Shown: positions 1-9,150 of the stretch, one piece after another | How the letters are laid out: every line of letters starts with the position of its first letter | How positions within the stretch are numbered: position 1 is the first letter of the stretch | Source: an uncultured Granulosicoccus sp. | Lineage (GTDB): Bacteria > Pseudomonadota > Gammaproteobacteria > Granulosicoccales > Granulosicoccaceae | Length of the DNA stretch: 64,000 nucleotides | Direction: 5' to 3' | NCBI GenBank assembly: GCA_937991945.1 | Contig: CALKLO010000005.1 | Location: 1-64,000 of the forward strand | Notes under the pieces: model-generated | Database searches by the model: none | What the model saw: the letters and a program-made list of their open reading frames with translations, nothing else | What the model was told of the DNA's origin: nothing | Program-made: the position numbers and the translations under genes

Positions 1-1419
1 ACGTATGAGTTCGATGTCTGTTTAACTGATATGCGTCTACCCGATGGTAACGGCGTCGATTTCGTTAAATTTCTTAGCCATGTTAAACCCAACATGCCTG
101 TTGCTGTGATCACCGCACATGGCAACATCGATACAGCCGTAATAGCGATGAAAAATGGCGCATTTGATTTCTTATCAAAGCCCATTGATATCAACGTGCT
201 CAGACAACTGGTTATGCAAGCGATTGAAACGGGAGCCGCTAAAAACAGCATACCCGCCAAGTCAGATGAGCCTCTTGCCGCAGCCAATGACGGCCCCCAT
301 TCAACACAGGCTCCTACGCCGATAGCAGGCTCTCATCAAGACAATGAGCTCTTAGCATTAGACACACAGAAAACTCACACGACCAACGCATCGTTAGAGA
401 CACTATCTGGCCGAGATACTAAAGCTACCAGCACATCTGATGAAGTCGGTGCGCAGTCATTGATTGGTCACTCTGAGCCTATGCGCGAACTTCGCTCAAT
501 GATTGCCAAGGTTGCACGCACTAACGCACCCGTTTGGATAACCGGCGAGTCGGGCACAGGCAAAGAGTTAATTGCACGCTTGATACACGAGAACAGTGCC
601 CGCAACTCCAAACCGTTTATTGCGGTCAACTGTGGCGCTATTCCTTCTGAGCTCATGGAAAGCGAAATGTTTGGGCACCGTAAAGGCAGCTTTACTGGTG
701 CACATACCGATCATGACGGGTTATTTAAGCGCGCTGAAGGCGGTACGCTTTTTCTGGATGAGGTGGCAGAGTTACCGCTGAACATGCAAGTTAAACTGCT
801 ACGCGTTATACAAGAGCGTTCAGTACGCCGTGTTGGTGAGAGCGAAGAGGTAGCAATAGATGTTCGCATACTCAGCGCAAGCCACAAGGATTTAAGCACT
901 GAAGTTGATTCTGGTCGGTTTAGGCATGACTTGTACTATCGTCTTAATGTTATTTGCGTAAAGTCACCCAACTTACGCAGCAGGGCTTCAGATATTGCAC
1001 TTATTGCAAAGCATATACTTCGCAATATTCAAACTAACGAACCGTTAACCACAAGCATAACGCTTTCGCGTGAAGCAGAAGAAGCTCTATGCAACTACGC
1101 ATTCCCAGGTAATGTTAGAGAGCTTGAAAACATACTGGAGCGCGCTATCGCTCTAGTAGAGACAAGCACAATACAGGTTGAAGACTTAAATTTGAGCACA
1201 ACACATAGCAGTAACCTTAGTAACATTTACGACACCCCTCTCCCCCCTGTCGGCAGTGTTAAGGCGACGCATAGTGCTGAGCGTGAAAACATTGAAAATG
1301 CCTTAATGCAAACCCGGTGGAATAGAAAGGCTGCCGCACAAATGCTGGGCTTGAGTTACCGACAACTGAGATACCGACTACAACAGTACGGCATTGATAA
1401 TAATTCAACGGGTACATAG
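1..1419 (+). CDS. pilR: PilR, sigma-54-dependent response regulator of type IV pili (5' end missing)
   Basis: The reading frame is open from base 1, so the start lies before the window; 472 residues are visible. The phospho-acceptor aspartate of the receiver domain is at bases 28-30 (context CLTDMRLPDG) and the conserved lysine lies in FLSKPID. A low-complexity linker of about 80 residues follows. The AAA+ domain has Walker A (GESGTGKE), the sigma-54 contact loop as GSFTGA (serine in place of the first alanine) and Walker B (GGTLFLDEVAEL). The C-terminus has a Fis-type helix-turn-helix (NRKAAAQMLGLSYRQLRYRL). The family activates RNA polymerase-sigma-54 on phosphorylation by PilS. Placement directly upstream of pilA with a sigma-54 promoter between them supports PilR over other NtrC-family members. 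Confidence 0.93.
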   Translation, partial: TYEFDVCLTDMRLPDGNGVDFVKFLSHVKPNMPVAVITAHGNIDTAVIAMKNGAFDFLSKPIDINVLRQLVMQAIETGAAKNSIPAKSDEPLAAANDGPHSTQAPTPIAGSHQDNELLALDTQKTHTTNASLETLSGRDTKATSTSDEVGAQSLIGHSEPMRELRSMIAKVARTNAPVWITGESGTGKELIARLIHENSARNSKPFIAVNCGAIPSELMESEMFGHRKGSFTGAHTDHDGLFKRAEGGTLFLDEVAELPLNMQVKLLRVIQERSVRRVGESEEVAIDVRILSASHKDLSTEVDSGRFRHDLYYRLNVICVKSPNLRSRASDIALIAKHILRNIQTNEPLTTSITLSREAEEALCNYAFPGNVRELENILERAIALVETSTIQVEDLNLSTTHSSNLSNIYDTPLPPVGSVKATHSAERENIENALMQTRWNRKAAAQMLGLSYRQLRYRLQQYGIDNNSTGT

Positions 1420-1574
1420 CTTTTTAGTGATCAGCGTATGAGCTGCGCATAGTAAGAAAACAATCACGTTGCAACATTTGAGTAACGCATCGCTTCCTAC
1501 TTGCAGTCAATAAAGCAGAAAATATTACCTTTGCGCTTTAGCTTTCGAGTGGCGCAACACAGTTTTCATCACAG

Positions 1575-1616
1575 TGACATTCCAGATGTCAACTAGTGAC
1601 ATTTGTGTCACTAGTT
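1575..1616. promoter_or_regulatory. Two abutting perfect palindromes upstream of pilA, candidate PilR binding sites
   Basis: Bases 1575-1591 read TGACAT-N5-ATGTCA, a perfect inverted repeat. Bases 1591-1616 form an 11-bp perfect inverted repeat, AACTAGTGACA with its complement TGTCACTAGTT around a 4-base spacer. Each arm contains TGTC or its complement, the core reported for PilR sites in Pseudomonas, and another TGTCAC lies at 1635-1640. They sit about 95-135 bases upstream of the sigma-54 promoter, a normal distance for an enhancer-binding protein. The palindromes are seen; PilR binding is inferred. Confidence 0.6.
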
Positions 1617-1709
1617 TTCGAGAATCAATTCAATTGTCACTTATCGCATGAAACAGTTAAATCACTGTTTTTGTTGCCAATAATCACTTTTTAGCCATTT
1701 ATTTCCCAA

Positions 1710-1725
1710 TGGCACACCTTCTGCA
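1710..1725 (+). promoter_or_regulatory. Sigma-54 (-24/-12) promoter of pilA
   Basis: TGGCAC followed by five bases and CTGCA matches the sigma-54 consensus TGGCAC-N5-TTGCA at all but one position. It places transcription start near 1736, giving a leader of about 105 bases before pilA. The 423-base gene-free stretch 1420-1842 otherwise holds the two palindromes listed above and a purine-rich ribosome site (CCGGAG) before the pilA ATG. Confidence 0.85.
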
Positions 1726-1842
1726 CTTAACCATTTGTCTGCTGTGACGATACATCTTTCGTAGGTTGATCATCATGCTGATCTACATAATCAAAAACGC
1801 TGATATAAATACAAAATTACATTTTCCGGAGATATAAACAAA

Positions 1843-2262
1843 ATGGTTAAAGTTCAAAAAGGTTTTACACTAATCGAATTAATGATCGTTATTGCGATCA
1901 TCGGTATTTTGGCAGCAGTAGCTGTGCCTCAGTACTCGCAGTACACTAAGCGTGCTCGCTTTGCAGAAGTGGTAGTAGCTTCAGCCCCGATCAAGACGGG
2001 TATCGAAGTATGTGTTCAGACTGAATCTAGCATCGCTGAATGCAACTCTTTTGACGAAATCGGCGTACAGCAGCTGTCTGTTGTAGTTGGTGACGATGTT
2101 GACAACGCAGCAATCAACAACGCTGGTCGTATCACTATGACAGCTTCTGCTGACTTGAATGCAGCTACATACACATTAACACCAGACTACGACAACGATG
2201 ACAACACGTTGACTTGGGCTGTTGGTGGTACTTGCACAAACGCTGACACAAAGTATTGCTAA
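1843..2262 (+). CDS. pilA: Type IVa major pilin PilA (first of two)
   Basis: A 139-residue prepilin. The leader MVKVQKG ends at the prepilin peptidase site G|F, followed by [20 protein letters not shown], the hydrophobic N-terminal helix with Glu5 of the mature protein. Four cysteines remain in the globular part: two in the middle and a pair near the C-terminus (GTCTNADTKYC), consistent with disulfide-closed loops. The mature pilin of about 132 residues would be assembled by PilB/PilC and processed by PilD, all encoded downstream. It is preceded by a sigma-54 promoter and followed by a terminator, so it can be transcribed alone at a high level. The region after the helix is rich in Asp/Asn and small residues, as usual for pilins. 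Confidence 0.95.
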   Translation: MVKVQKGFTLIELMIVIAIIGILAAVAVPQYSQYTKRARFAEVVVASAPIKTGIEVCVQTESSIAECNSFDEIGVQQLSVVVGDDVDNAAINNAGRITMTASADLNAATYTLTPDYDNDDNTLTWAVGGTCTNADTKYC

Positions 2263-2330
2263 TACGTTATAAAGCTGGCTATCTGACTTAGTACTGAATT
2301 GATAGACCAACATTATAAATAGTTAAGTTT

Positions 2331-2358
2331 GGAGGGCTTTTTATAAGCCCTCCTTTCT
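2331..2358 (+). terminator. Rho-independent terminator between the two pilin genes
   Basis: A perfect 9-bp stem (GGAGGGCTT / AAGCCCTCC) with a 5-base loop is followed by TTTCT. It lies 68 bases after the pilA stop and ends about 30 bases before the second pilin, so it would stop or attenuate read-through from the pilA promoter. Confidence 0.8.
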
Positions 2359-2388
2359 AGTTTCTAAATCAGAGAGGTCGCCCTTTTC

Positions 2389-2820
2389 GTGAATAAACAG
2401 ACGAAAGGCTTTACGTTAATTGAGTTAATGATCGTGATTGCTATCATTGGCATATTGGCTTCTGTAGCAATCCCTATGTATGGTCATTATCTAAAACGTG
2501 CAAAATTTACGGAAATCCTTCTGGCATCCACGCCTGTCAAACGAGCAATCGAGAATTGTCTCACTGTAAAATTTGATACTTCAGCTTGTAACAGCTGGGC
2601 AGAAATAGGCATGACGGAAGCTCAGGTCATGTCTACTACCGACCTAATCGATACTATTTCGATCAACACCAGTAATGCAGCTTTTACGTTCACAGGTCAC
2701 TCAGAAGAACTCAATGGCGCTACCTACATATTGACTCCTTCATTCAATCAGAACACTAACATTCTTAGTTGGACTCACACCGGCACGTGCAAGACAGACG
2801 CTGCCAAGCGCTTCTGTTAA
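2389..2820 (+). CDS. Second type IV pilin
   Basis: A 143-residue prepilin with leader MNKQTKG, then [20 protein letters not shown], nearly the same processing site and helix as PilA. The start is GTG at 2389, with a purine-rich AGAGAGG about 10 bases upstream. The globular domain differs clearly from PilA but keeps the same four-cysteine plan (ENC, SAC, GTC, RFC). A terminator separates it from pilA and no sigma-54 promoter is visible in front of it, so it is probably expressed at a lower level or by read-through. It could be an alternative major pilin or a minor component of the same fibre; the sequence does not decide. Confidence 0.9.
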   Translation: MNKQTKGFTLIELMIVIAIIGILASVAIPMYGHYLKRAKFTEILLASTPVKRAIENCLTVKFDTSACNSWAEIGMTEAQVMSTTDLIDTISINTSNAAFTFTGHSEELNGATYILTPSFNQNTNILSWTHTGTCKTDAAKRFC

Positions 2821-3001
2821 CACATAATCTATGTGTCAGAGCGCCTCAACTCACCGTTGACATTCGCTCATTCGAGTCTGACCAGTCCAGCTAAACGCTT
2901 GCGTTTACGGATACCTCTCAAGTGCTTCGTCTATCTGCCGCTTTACCCTTATAGACTTCTAAACCAGCTTAACCCCCTGGTGCTTCTTGTGAGACTCATA
3001 T

Positions 3002-4702
3002 ATGACGACTAATTCTTCACTCTCTGGAATTGCCCGACAGCTTGTTAATCAGGAGCTTATCGACGAGGCGACCGCCAAGGAGGCTTTAGCAACAGCACGC
3101 GAGACGGGTATCGAATTCATATCTGCCTTAGTAGGTACAGGTTCGGTTGATGCCAAAGCTATTGCTCAATATGTTGCTGCAGACTTCGGGCTCTCCTGCT
3201 TTGACTTGGATTCTCTGTCCATCCGAAGCGTGCCCAGAGATTACCTAAACGAAGAGCTGCTAAAAAGCCAAAATGCGGTACCCATTGCGAAGCGCGGGTC
3301 ACGCCTTTTTGTCGCTATCTCAGACCCTACAAATTCAGAGCCCTTAGATAAATATAAGTTCTCTTCTGGCTTGAGCGTGGAAGCGGTCATTGTTGAAGAA
3401 AACAAACTGGCCGAATTTAGAGCGAAAGTACAAGATCAAAGTGATGCTATCGGTGACGGCTTGGGCTCTAATTTTGATTTAGAAGTTGATGAATCAGAAC
3501 TCAAGGATGACGATGACGATGTGCCTTCGGATGAAGACGAGACTCCAGTAGTACGTTTTGTTAATAAAATTTTACTCGATGCAATAAAGCGTGGCGCATC
3601 GGATATACACGTTGAGCCCTACGAGAAAATATTCCGTATACGCTTTCGTATTGACGGTGTACTGGAGGAGGTCACTCATCCACCACTGGCAATGGCAGGC
3701 AGAATTACAGCACGTATCAAAGTCATGTCTCGCATGGACATCTCTGAACGACGAGTCCCTCAGGATGGTCGTATCAAGCTGAAGGTATCGAAAACACAGG
3801 CTATTGATTTTCGTGTCAACACCTGCCCTACTTTGTTTGGCGAGAAAACGGTAATGCGTATTCTTGATCCGAGCAGCGCGCAATTAGGTATCGATGCGCT
3901 GGGATATGAGCCAGAGCAAAAGAAACTCTACATGGATGCCTTGGCTAACCCCTACGGCATGATCCTAGTGACTGGGCCTACCGGTAGTGGTAAAACGGTC
4001 TCACTGTACACCGGTCTTAATATACTGAACGAGCCCGATACTAATATCTCTACAGCGGAGGATCCGGCGGAAATAAACTTAGCTGGAATCAATCAGGTTA
4101 ACGTAAACGCCAAAGCGGGCTTAACGTTCGCAGAAGCGTTGAAGTCATTCTTGCGCCAAGATCCGGACGTGATCATGGTGGGTGAGATACGTGACTTGGA
4201 AACTGCCAGCATCGCTGTTAAGGCCGCACAAACAGGACACATGGTTCTGTCAACGCTACACACCAATGATGCTCCACAGACATTGTCACGCCTGATAAAC
4301 ATGGGTGTTCCACCGTTTAATATTGCTACTGCCGTTTCGCTGATCATAGCTCAACGTTTAGGGCGACGGCTATGCAGCTCATGCAAAGTGATCGACACTG
4401 AAATCCCAAAGGACATATTAATATCAGAAGGGTTTTCTGAAGACATTGTCGACGAACTGGAAATTTACAAGCCTGTTGGTTGCCCAAAATGCAACCGCGG
4501 TTACAAAGGCCGCGTCGGTATCTACCAGGTGATGAAAATCTCTGAAGAGATTGGAAAGATAATCATGGCTGGCGGAAACGCAATTGAAATAGCACACCAA
4601 GCTAAACGCGAAAAAATTCCTGATCTTAGAGAGTCAGCTTTGAAGAAAGTTGCTCAAGGAGTCATGGGACTCGAAGAAGCCAACCGAGTAACCAAGGACT
4701 AG
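3002..4702 (+). CDS. pilB: PilB, type IV pilus extension ATPase
   Basis: A 566-residue cytoplasmic hexameric ATPase of the GspE/PilB family that powers pilus extension. Residues 1-150 form the MshEN-like N-terminal domain, followed by a very acidic linker (DDDDD) near residue 170. Walker A (GPTGSGKT) is near residue 324, Walker B (IMVGEIRD) near 390, and a tetracysteine zinc motif (CSSC ... CPKC) lies near 458-496; the last is typical of extension ATPases and absent from PilT. The length matches the family. The stop is three bases before pilC, implying co-transcription. The 181 bases before its start contain no clear promoter. Confidence 0.95.
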   Translation: MTTNSSLSGIARQLVNQELIDEATAKEALATARETGIEFISALVGTGSVDAKAIAQYVAADFGLSCFDLDSLSIRSVPRDYLNEELLKSQNAVPIAKRGSRLFVAISDPTNSEPLDKYKFSSGLSVEAVIVEENKLAEFRAKVQDQSDAIGDGLGSNFDLEVDESELKDDDDDVPSDEDETPVVRFVNKILLDAIKRGASDIHVEPYEKIFRIRFRIDGVLEEVTHPPLAMAGRITARIKVMSRMDISERRVPQDGRIKLKVSKTQAIDFRVNTCPTLFGEKTVMRILDPSSAQLGIDALGYEPEQKKLYMDALANPYGMILVTGPTGSGKTVSLYTGLNILNEPDTNISTAEDPAEINLAGINQVNVNAKAGLTFAEALKSFLRQDPDVIMVGEIRDLETASIAVKAAQTGHMVLSTLHTNDAPQTLSRLINMGVPPFNIATAVSLIIAQRLGRRLCSSCKVIDTEIPKDILISEGFSEDIVDELEIYKPVGCPKCNRGYKGRVGIYQVMKISEEIGKIIMAGGNAIEIAHQAKREKIPDLRESALKKVAQGVMGLEEANRVTKD

Positions 4703-4705
4703 ATC

Positions 4706-5929
4706 ATGGCTAAAGCAGCAGCAGTAAAAAACACCACCATTCTATTTGAATGGGAAGGTAAAACCAAAGCAGGAGCAAAACAAAAGGGCTACATATCTAG
4801 CCCCAATGCTGACTTGGTTAAAGCCAAACTTAGGCGCCAAGGCATCACTCCAACAAAGGTTCGTAAAAAACCTAGAGAGTTTGGTGGTAAACAGAAAATC
4901 GAAGCTGCGGATATCGCCATCTTCGCTCGACAGCTAACCACTATGATGGGCGCTGGTGTTCCAATGGTTCAATCTTTTGAGATTGTTGCCAATGGCATGG
5001 ACAATAAGTCTATGCGAGATATGGTCAACGGAATAAAAGCCGAAGTCGAATCAGGGAGTAACTTAACAAACGCTTTGCGGCAATACCCCGACCAGTTTGA
5101 TGAACTGTTCTGCAGTTTGACTGAAGCGGGCGAACAGTCAGGTACGTTAGAGACCTTACTGGGAGAAATTGCATCCTATAAAGAGAAATCGGAATCTCTT
5201 AAAAAGAAAATCAAAAAGGCAATGTTCTACCCCATTGCGGTATTGATCATTGCTTTGATTGTTACAGCGATATTACTCGTATTTGTTGTACCTCAGTTTG
5301 AAGCCTTGTTCTCAGGCATGGGTGGAGATCTACCCGCGTTTACTCAGATGATCGTTAATGCCTCAGAGTTTATGCAGGAGTGGTGGTACATTCTGTTTTT
5401 TGGTATCGCTGGAACCGTTTGGGTATTTGCTCAATTTAAAAAACGATCAAAACCATTCCGCGAACTACTGGACAGACTCGCACTGAAAGCACCCGTGTTT
5501 GGCGACATAGCAGTGAAAGCCGCGACCGCCCGTTTTTCACGCACACTTTCTACGATGTCAAAAGCTGGCGTACCATTGGTTGAAGCGATGGAATCGGTTG
5601 CGGGTGTAGCAGGAAACAGTGTGTTTGAAAAAGCGATTCATAAAATGAAAGACGAGGCGGCGACGGGTCAACGCTTGACGGTGTCCATTCAAAGCTCTGG
5701 ACTTTTCTCTAACATGGTGGTGCAAATGGTATCCATTGGCGAGGAGTCAGGTTCCATAGATGACATGCTCTCAAAAGTTGCTGACTACTACGAAGAAGAA
5801 GTCGACAACGCCGTTGATGCAATGACCTCACTCATGGAACCGATGATCATGGCCTTCTTGGGTGTTGTCATCGGTGGCTTGGTTGTCGGCATGTACTTAC
5901 CGATCTTCAAAATGGGCGATGCGTTCTAA
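4706..5929 (+). CDS. pilC: PilC, inner-membrane platform protein of type IV pili
   Basis: A 407-residue GspF/PilC family protein with the usual two repeated cytoplasmic domains, each containing a conserved stretch (FARQLTTMMGAGVPMVQSFE and FSRTLSTMSKAGVPLVEAME). Membrane segments lie near residues 171-193, 226-246 and 378-400. The protein couples the PilB and PilT motors to the growing pilus. It follows pilB by three bases. Length and organisation are normal for the family. Confidence 0.95.
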   Translation: MAKAAAVKNTTILFEWEGKTKAGAKQKGYISSPNADLVKAKLRRQGITPTKVRKKPREFGGKQKIEAADIAIFARQLTTMMGAGVPMVQSFEIVANGMDNKSMRDMVNGIKAEVESGSNLTNALRQYPDQFDELFCSLTEAGEQSGTLETLLGEIASYKEKSESLKKKIKKAMFYPIAVLIIALIVTAILLVFVVPQFEALFSGMGGDLPAFTQMIVNASEFMQEWWYILFFGIAGTVWVFAQFKKRSKPFRELLDRLALKAPVFGDIAVKAATARFSRTLSTMSKAGVPLVEAMESVAGVAGNSVFEKAIHKMKDEAATGQRLTVSIQSSGLFSNMVVQMVSIGEESGSIDDMLSKVADYYEEEVDNAVDAMTSLMEPMIMAFLGVVIGGLVVGMYLPIFKMGDAF

Positions 5930-5964
5930 GTAACGTCGCAACCACTATAATTTACGCCAGACCT

Positions 5965-5987
5965 CGGCAAGCGCTTTGCGCTTGCCG
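5965..5987. other. Stable intergenic hairpin between pilC and pilD
   Basis: A perfect 10-bp stem (CGGCAAGCGC / GCGCTTGCCG) with a TTT loop, 36 bases after the pilC stop and 24 bases before pilD. No T-run follows, so it is not a classic terminator. It may protect the upstream message or tune expression of pilD; this is inference. Confidence 0.5.
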
Positions 5988-6010
5988 ACTATTGCCCCCA
6001 TACTAACGGC

Positions 6011-6895
6011 ATGACACTACTCGATCTATTTTCGCAAAATGCTGCATTCTTCTACGGCATTGTTGCGCTTGTCAGCCTATTGGTTGGTAGCTTCCTGAAC
6101 GTTGTTATTCATCGCTTGCCAATCATGATGGAACGCGACTGGCGCGAAGGCTTGGAAGAGTTCAGCACCTCGGCAGACACAGAGTCGGAGCAATCCGATA
6201 CTGAGCCCGATGTATTTAACCTTGCTGTGCCACGTTCGCGATGCCCTTCGTGCAATCACGAAATAACCGCGATACAAAATATTCCCATCGTTAGCTATGC
6301 GGTGCTTAGAGGCAAGTGCGCTAACTGTAAAACACCTATTTCTGCCCGGTATCCTATCGTTGAATTTGTCACGATGATGCTGTCCTTGGTTGTTGCTTGG
6401 CAGTTTGGCCCGACACCACAAGCCGTGCTAGGTATCGTGACCACTTGGTTTTTGGTATCCATGACCATGATCGATTTTGATCACCAACTGTTACCAGACA
6501 CTCTCACGCTTCCACTCATGTGGATGGGGCTTCTAGCAGCCTTAATACCTGTTTTTGTCGATATCAATGCGTCGGTTATTGGTGCAGCCGCCGGTTATAT
6601 GGTCCTGTGGTGTGTCTACCAAGCCTTCAAGCTGATAACAGGCAAAGAGGGTATGGGCTACGGCGACTTCAAGCTACTGGCTGCCATTGGCGCACTATTG
6701 GGTTGGCAGGCACTGCCGGTCGTTATATTGTTATCGTCCTTAGTGGGAGCCGTTGTTGGTGTAGCCATTATTAGCATCACTGGCCGCGATAGAAACATAC
6801 CCATGCCGTTTGGTCCATTTTTAGCTGCCGCTGGCTGGATTGCTATGCTCTGGGGTGATTCAATGAGCAGCTGGTACTATAGCCTTTTAAGCTAA
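6011..6895 (+). CDS. pilD: PilD, prepilin peptidase and N-methyltransferase
   Basis: A 294-residue polytopic aspartic protease that cleaves prepilin leaders and methylates the new N-terminal Phe. The N-terminal cytoplasmic domain carries the two-CxxC zinc motif (C78, C81, C103, C106) that marks the bifunctional form. The catalytic aspartates lie in DFDHQLLPD (around residue 155-157) and GYGDFKLLA (D219). About eight hydrophobic segments are visible. Its substrates include the two pilins upstream. An acidic insert rich in Ser, Asp and Glu lies before the first CxxC (about residues 55-70). Confidence 0.95.
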   Translation: MTLLDLFSQNAAFFYGIVALVSLLVGSFLNVVIHRLPIMMERDWREGLEEFSTSADTESEQSDTEPDVFNLAVPRSRCPSCNHEITAIQNIPIVSYAVLRGKCANCKTPISARYPIVEFVTMMLSLVVAWQFGPTPQAVLGIVTTWFLVSMTMIDFDHQLLPDTLTLPLMWMGLLAALIPVFVDINASVIGAAAGYMVLWCVYQAFKLITGKEGMGYGDFKLLAAIGALLGWQALPVVILLSSLVGAVVGVAIISITGRDRNIPMPFGPFLAAAGWIAMLWGDSMSSWYYSLLS

Positions 6896-6907
6896 CTCAA
6901 CCCTCCT

Positions 6908-7513
6908 ATGCTACTAATAGGATTAACCGGTGGCATCGCCAGCGGTAAAACATTGGTATCCGATCACTTCGAAACACTCGGTGTTCCGATTATCGATGCG
7001 GATGTACTAGCGCGTGAAGTAGTCAAACCTGGCTCAACAGGTCTCCATGCATTAACACGCTACTTCACAACCGCCATACTAACGCCCAATGGTGAGTTAG
7101 ACAGGGCCGCATTGCGCCGCATTGTATTTGCCAACCCTTCGGACAGAACATTTTTAGACAACACCTTGCACCCTCTCATCAGAGAGCTGTCTGGCGAACG
7201 GATAGAAGCGGCTCGCAAGAACAATCATCCGTATGTAATTTACGCGGTTCCACTACTCATTGAAACCAGCCAGCAAGACCGGTTTGATCGTATTGTGGTT
7301 GTGGACGTCCCGCAGAGTACCCAACTAAGCCGCTTGTTGGCGCGTGACGAGTCCAACAAGACAGAGGCTGAAGCTATTCTTGCAGCACAAGCGAGTCGTG
7401 AGGATCGTTTGAAAATTGCTAATGACGTTATCGACAACACAGGCACTATAGAGAACACCTACGCGCAAGTGCAAACTCTGCATGAGTCATTCTTAACGCT
7501 GGCTAAGCGATAG
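6908..7513 (+). CDS. coaE: Dephospho-CoA kinase
   Basis: A 201-residue P-loop kinase that phosphorylates the ribose 3'-hydroxyl of dephospho-CoA, the last step of coenzyme A synthesis. Walker A is GLTGGIASGKT at the N-terminus, followed by the family's IIDADVLAREVV segment and a later RLLARD lid region. Length matches CoaE. It starts 12 bases after pilD, as in the pilD-coaE pair of Pseudomonas and many relatives. It converges with mutT. Confidence 0.95.
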   Translation: MLLIGLTGGIASGKTLVSDHFETLGVPIIDADVLAREVVKPGSTGLHALTRYFTTAILTPNGELDRAALRRIVFANPSDRTFLDNTLHPLIRELSGERIEAARKNNHPYVIYAVPLLIETSQQDRFDRIVVVDVPQSTQLSRLLARDESNKTEAEAILAAQASREDRLKIANDVIDNTGTIENTYAQVQTLHESFLTLAKR

Positions 7514-7522
7514 AGGCGTAAG

Positions 7523-7918
7523 CTACGCCGCGGCTACCAATGCGTCAACGATCGCTTGGTTAGCATCAGGGAATTGAAGATCGCCCAGTTCCTCTAAGCG
7601 AACCCAACGAAGTTCCTGCCCTTCACACCCATTAGGATTACCCGCAAAATCTGTGACATCCCAGAAGTGCAATCGCACTCGTTTATCGGGGTAACTGTGC
7701 TCAATAATAGTCCGAGGCTCACAAGCCTTAACCGTGATGCCGATTTCCTCTAGCAGCTCTCGCGCTAACCCGGTTGCTAGGCTTTCACCCTCATCAAGTT
7801 TTCCCCCAGGGAACTCCCAACGACCACCTTGATGTTGCTCAGGTTTACGCAGTGCTACCAACACACTCGTTTTAGCAGGGTTAAAAATAACGCCTGCTAC
7901 CACTTCGACCTCTTTCAT
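7523..7918 (-). CDS. mutT: MutT-type Nudix hydrolase (8-oxo-dGTP diphosphatase)
   Basis: A 131-residue Nudix protein. The Nudix box is clear: a GGKLDEGES segment followed by RELLEEIGI, with the catalytic REXXEE glutamates. MutT removes oxidised dGTP from the nucleotide pool. The opening EVVAGVIFN and the WEFPGGK context are typical of MutT rather than of other Nudix families. Its ATG overlaps the argJ stop by one base (TAATG), so the two are translationally coupled. Confidence 0.92.
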   Translation of the reverse strand: MKEVEVVAGVIFNPAKTSVLVALRKPEQHQGGRWEFPGGKLDEGESLATGLARELLEEIGITVKACEPRTIIEHSYPDKRVRLHFWDVTDFAGNPNGCEGQELRWVRLEELGDLQFPDANQAIVDALVAAA

Positions 7919-9150
7919 TAGGATCGATAGTCAGCGTTAATACTTACGTAGTCGTGTGATAAATCACTGGTATAGATGGAGGCTGATGAGTCGCCACGAG
8001 CAAGATCAACCGTCACAACAATTTCATCGTTTGCCATTACCGCCGCACCGCGCTCTTCGGTATAGCCTGGCGCAATACCGGCTTTTTCAAACGCAATAAC
8101 ATCACCTAAGCTTACGGTGACTAAAGAGGCATCTAGAGCGTCCACATCGGCTTTACCAATGGCCATGAGAAGTCTTCCCACATTCGCATCGCTTGCAAAC
8201 ATAGCCGTTTTAACCAACGGTGAATTGGCTATTGCGTAACCAACATTTTTGCATTCAGCGACATCACGTCCGCCAATGATCGTCACGGTGATAAATTTTG
8301 TCACGCCTTCTGCATCACGAATAATGCCTTGCGCTAACTCCAAACACACTTGGGTTATAGACGCCTTGAAGGCATTCCACTGTGGATGCTCAGGATCTAA
8401 GGTTGGGCCTTCACCGGTTGCAATCAACACTAAGGAATCGTTGGTGGACGTGTCACTGTCGACCGTAATCGAATTGAAAGACACACCAACTGCATCGCGC
8501 AGCAGCTGATCTAAATGATCGGTTTTTACGGCCGCGTCTGTGAAGACATAACTGAGCATGGTTGCCATGTTGGGTTGGATCATTCCTGCACCCTTAGCCA
8601 TACCAGTGATGGTCACCATCGCATCGTCAACACTCACCTGCTCTGAAGTGATTTTCGGTTGAGTGTCTGTCGTCATGATGCCAGTAGCAGCATTTTGCCA
8701 ATGAGATGTTGATGAGCAACGGTTATCAGCGAGCGCCGTGGCTGCGTCTGCAATACCTTGCTTCATAGTGTCATCGGGTAACAACTGCCCTATGACACCA
8801 GTTGAAAACGGCAACACTGAATGCACAGGGATTGATAATTCGGCAGCTAGCGCTTCGCAATGCCCTAGAGCCATTGCTAATCCCGCATCGCCAGTGCCCG
8901 CATTGGCGTTACCCGAATTAATGAGCAAGGCCTGTACTTGACCGGCATTAGCACTCATGTGTTTACGACACAAAGTCACAGGCGCAGCAGCGAAAGCACT
9001 TTGGGTAAAAACGGCAGCCGTTGTTGCCTTCTTGGTTAATTTTGCAACAACAAGATCAGGCGTATTGTCACTCTTTATGCCTGCACTCAAGGTGACCAGT
9101 TCAACTCCTGCTACCGCAATAACAGGAGAAAAATGTAGGTTTACTGCCAC
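7918..9150 (-). CDS. argJ: ArgJ, glutamate N-acetyltransferase / ornithine acetyltransferase
   Basis: A 410-residue enzyme that moves the acetyl group from N-acetylornithine to glutamate in the cyclic arginine pathway. The self-cleavage site is visible as MATML after GAGMIQPN, with the threonine that becomes the N-terminal nucleophile of the beta chain. The start is GTG at 9150, directly abutting the secA stop, with a GGAAG ribosome site inside the end of secA. It sits in a secA-argJ-mutT operon. Whether it is mono- or bifunctional cannot be told from sequence alone. Confidence 0.94.
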   Translation of the reverse strand: MAVNLHFSPVIAVAGVELVTLSAGIKSDNTPDLVVAKLTKKATTAAVFTQSAFAAAPVTLCRKHMSANAGQVQALLINSGNANAGTGDAGLAMALGHCEALAAELSIPVHSVLPFSTGVIGQLLPDDTMKQGIADAATALADNRCSSTSHWQNAATGIMTTDTQPKITSEQVSVDDAMVTITGMAKGAGMIQPNMATMLSYVFTDAAVKTDHLDQLLRDAVGVSFNSITVDSDTSTNDSLVLIATGEGPTLDPEHPQWNAFKASITQVCLELAQGIIRDAEGVTKFITVTIIGGRDVAECKNVGYAIANSPLVKTAMFASDANVGRLLMAIGKADVDALDASLVTVSLGDVIAFEKAGIAPGYTEERGAAVMANDEIVVTVDLARGDSSASIYTSDLSHDYVSINADYRS

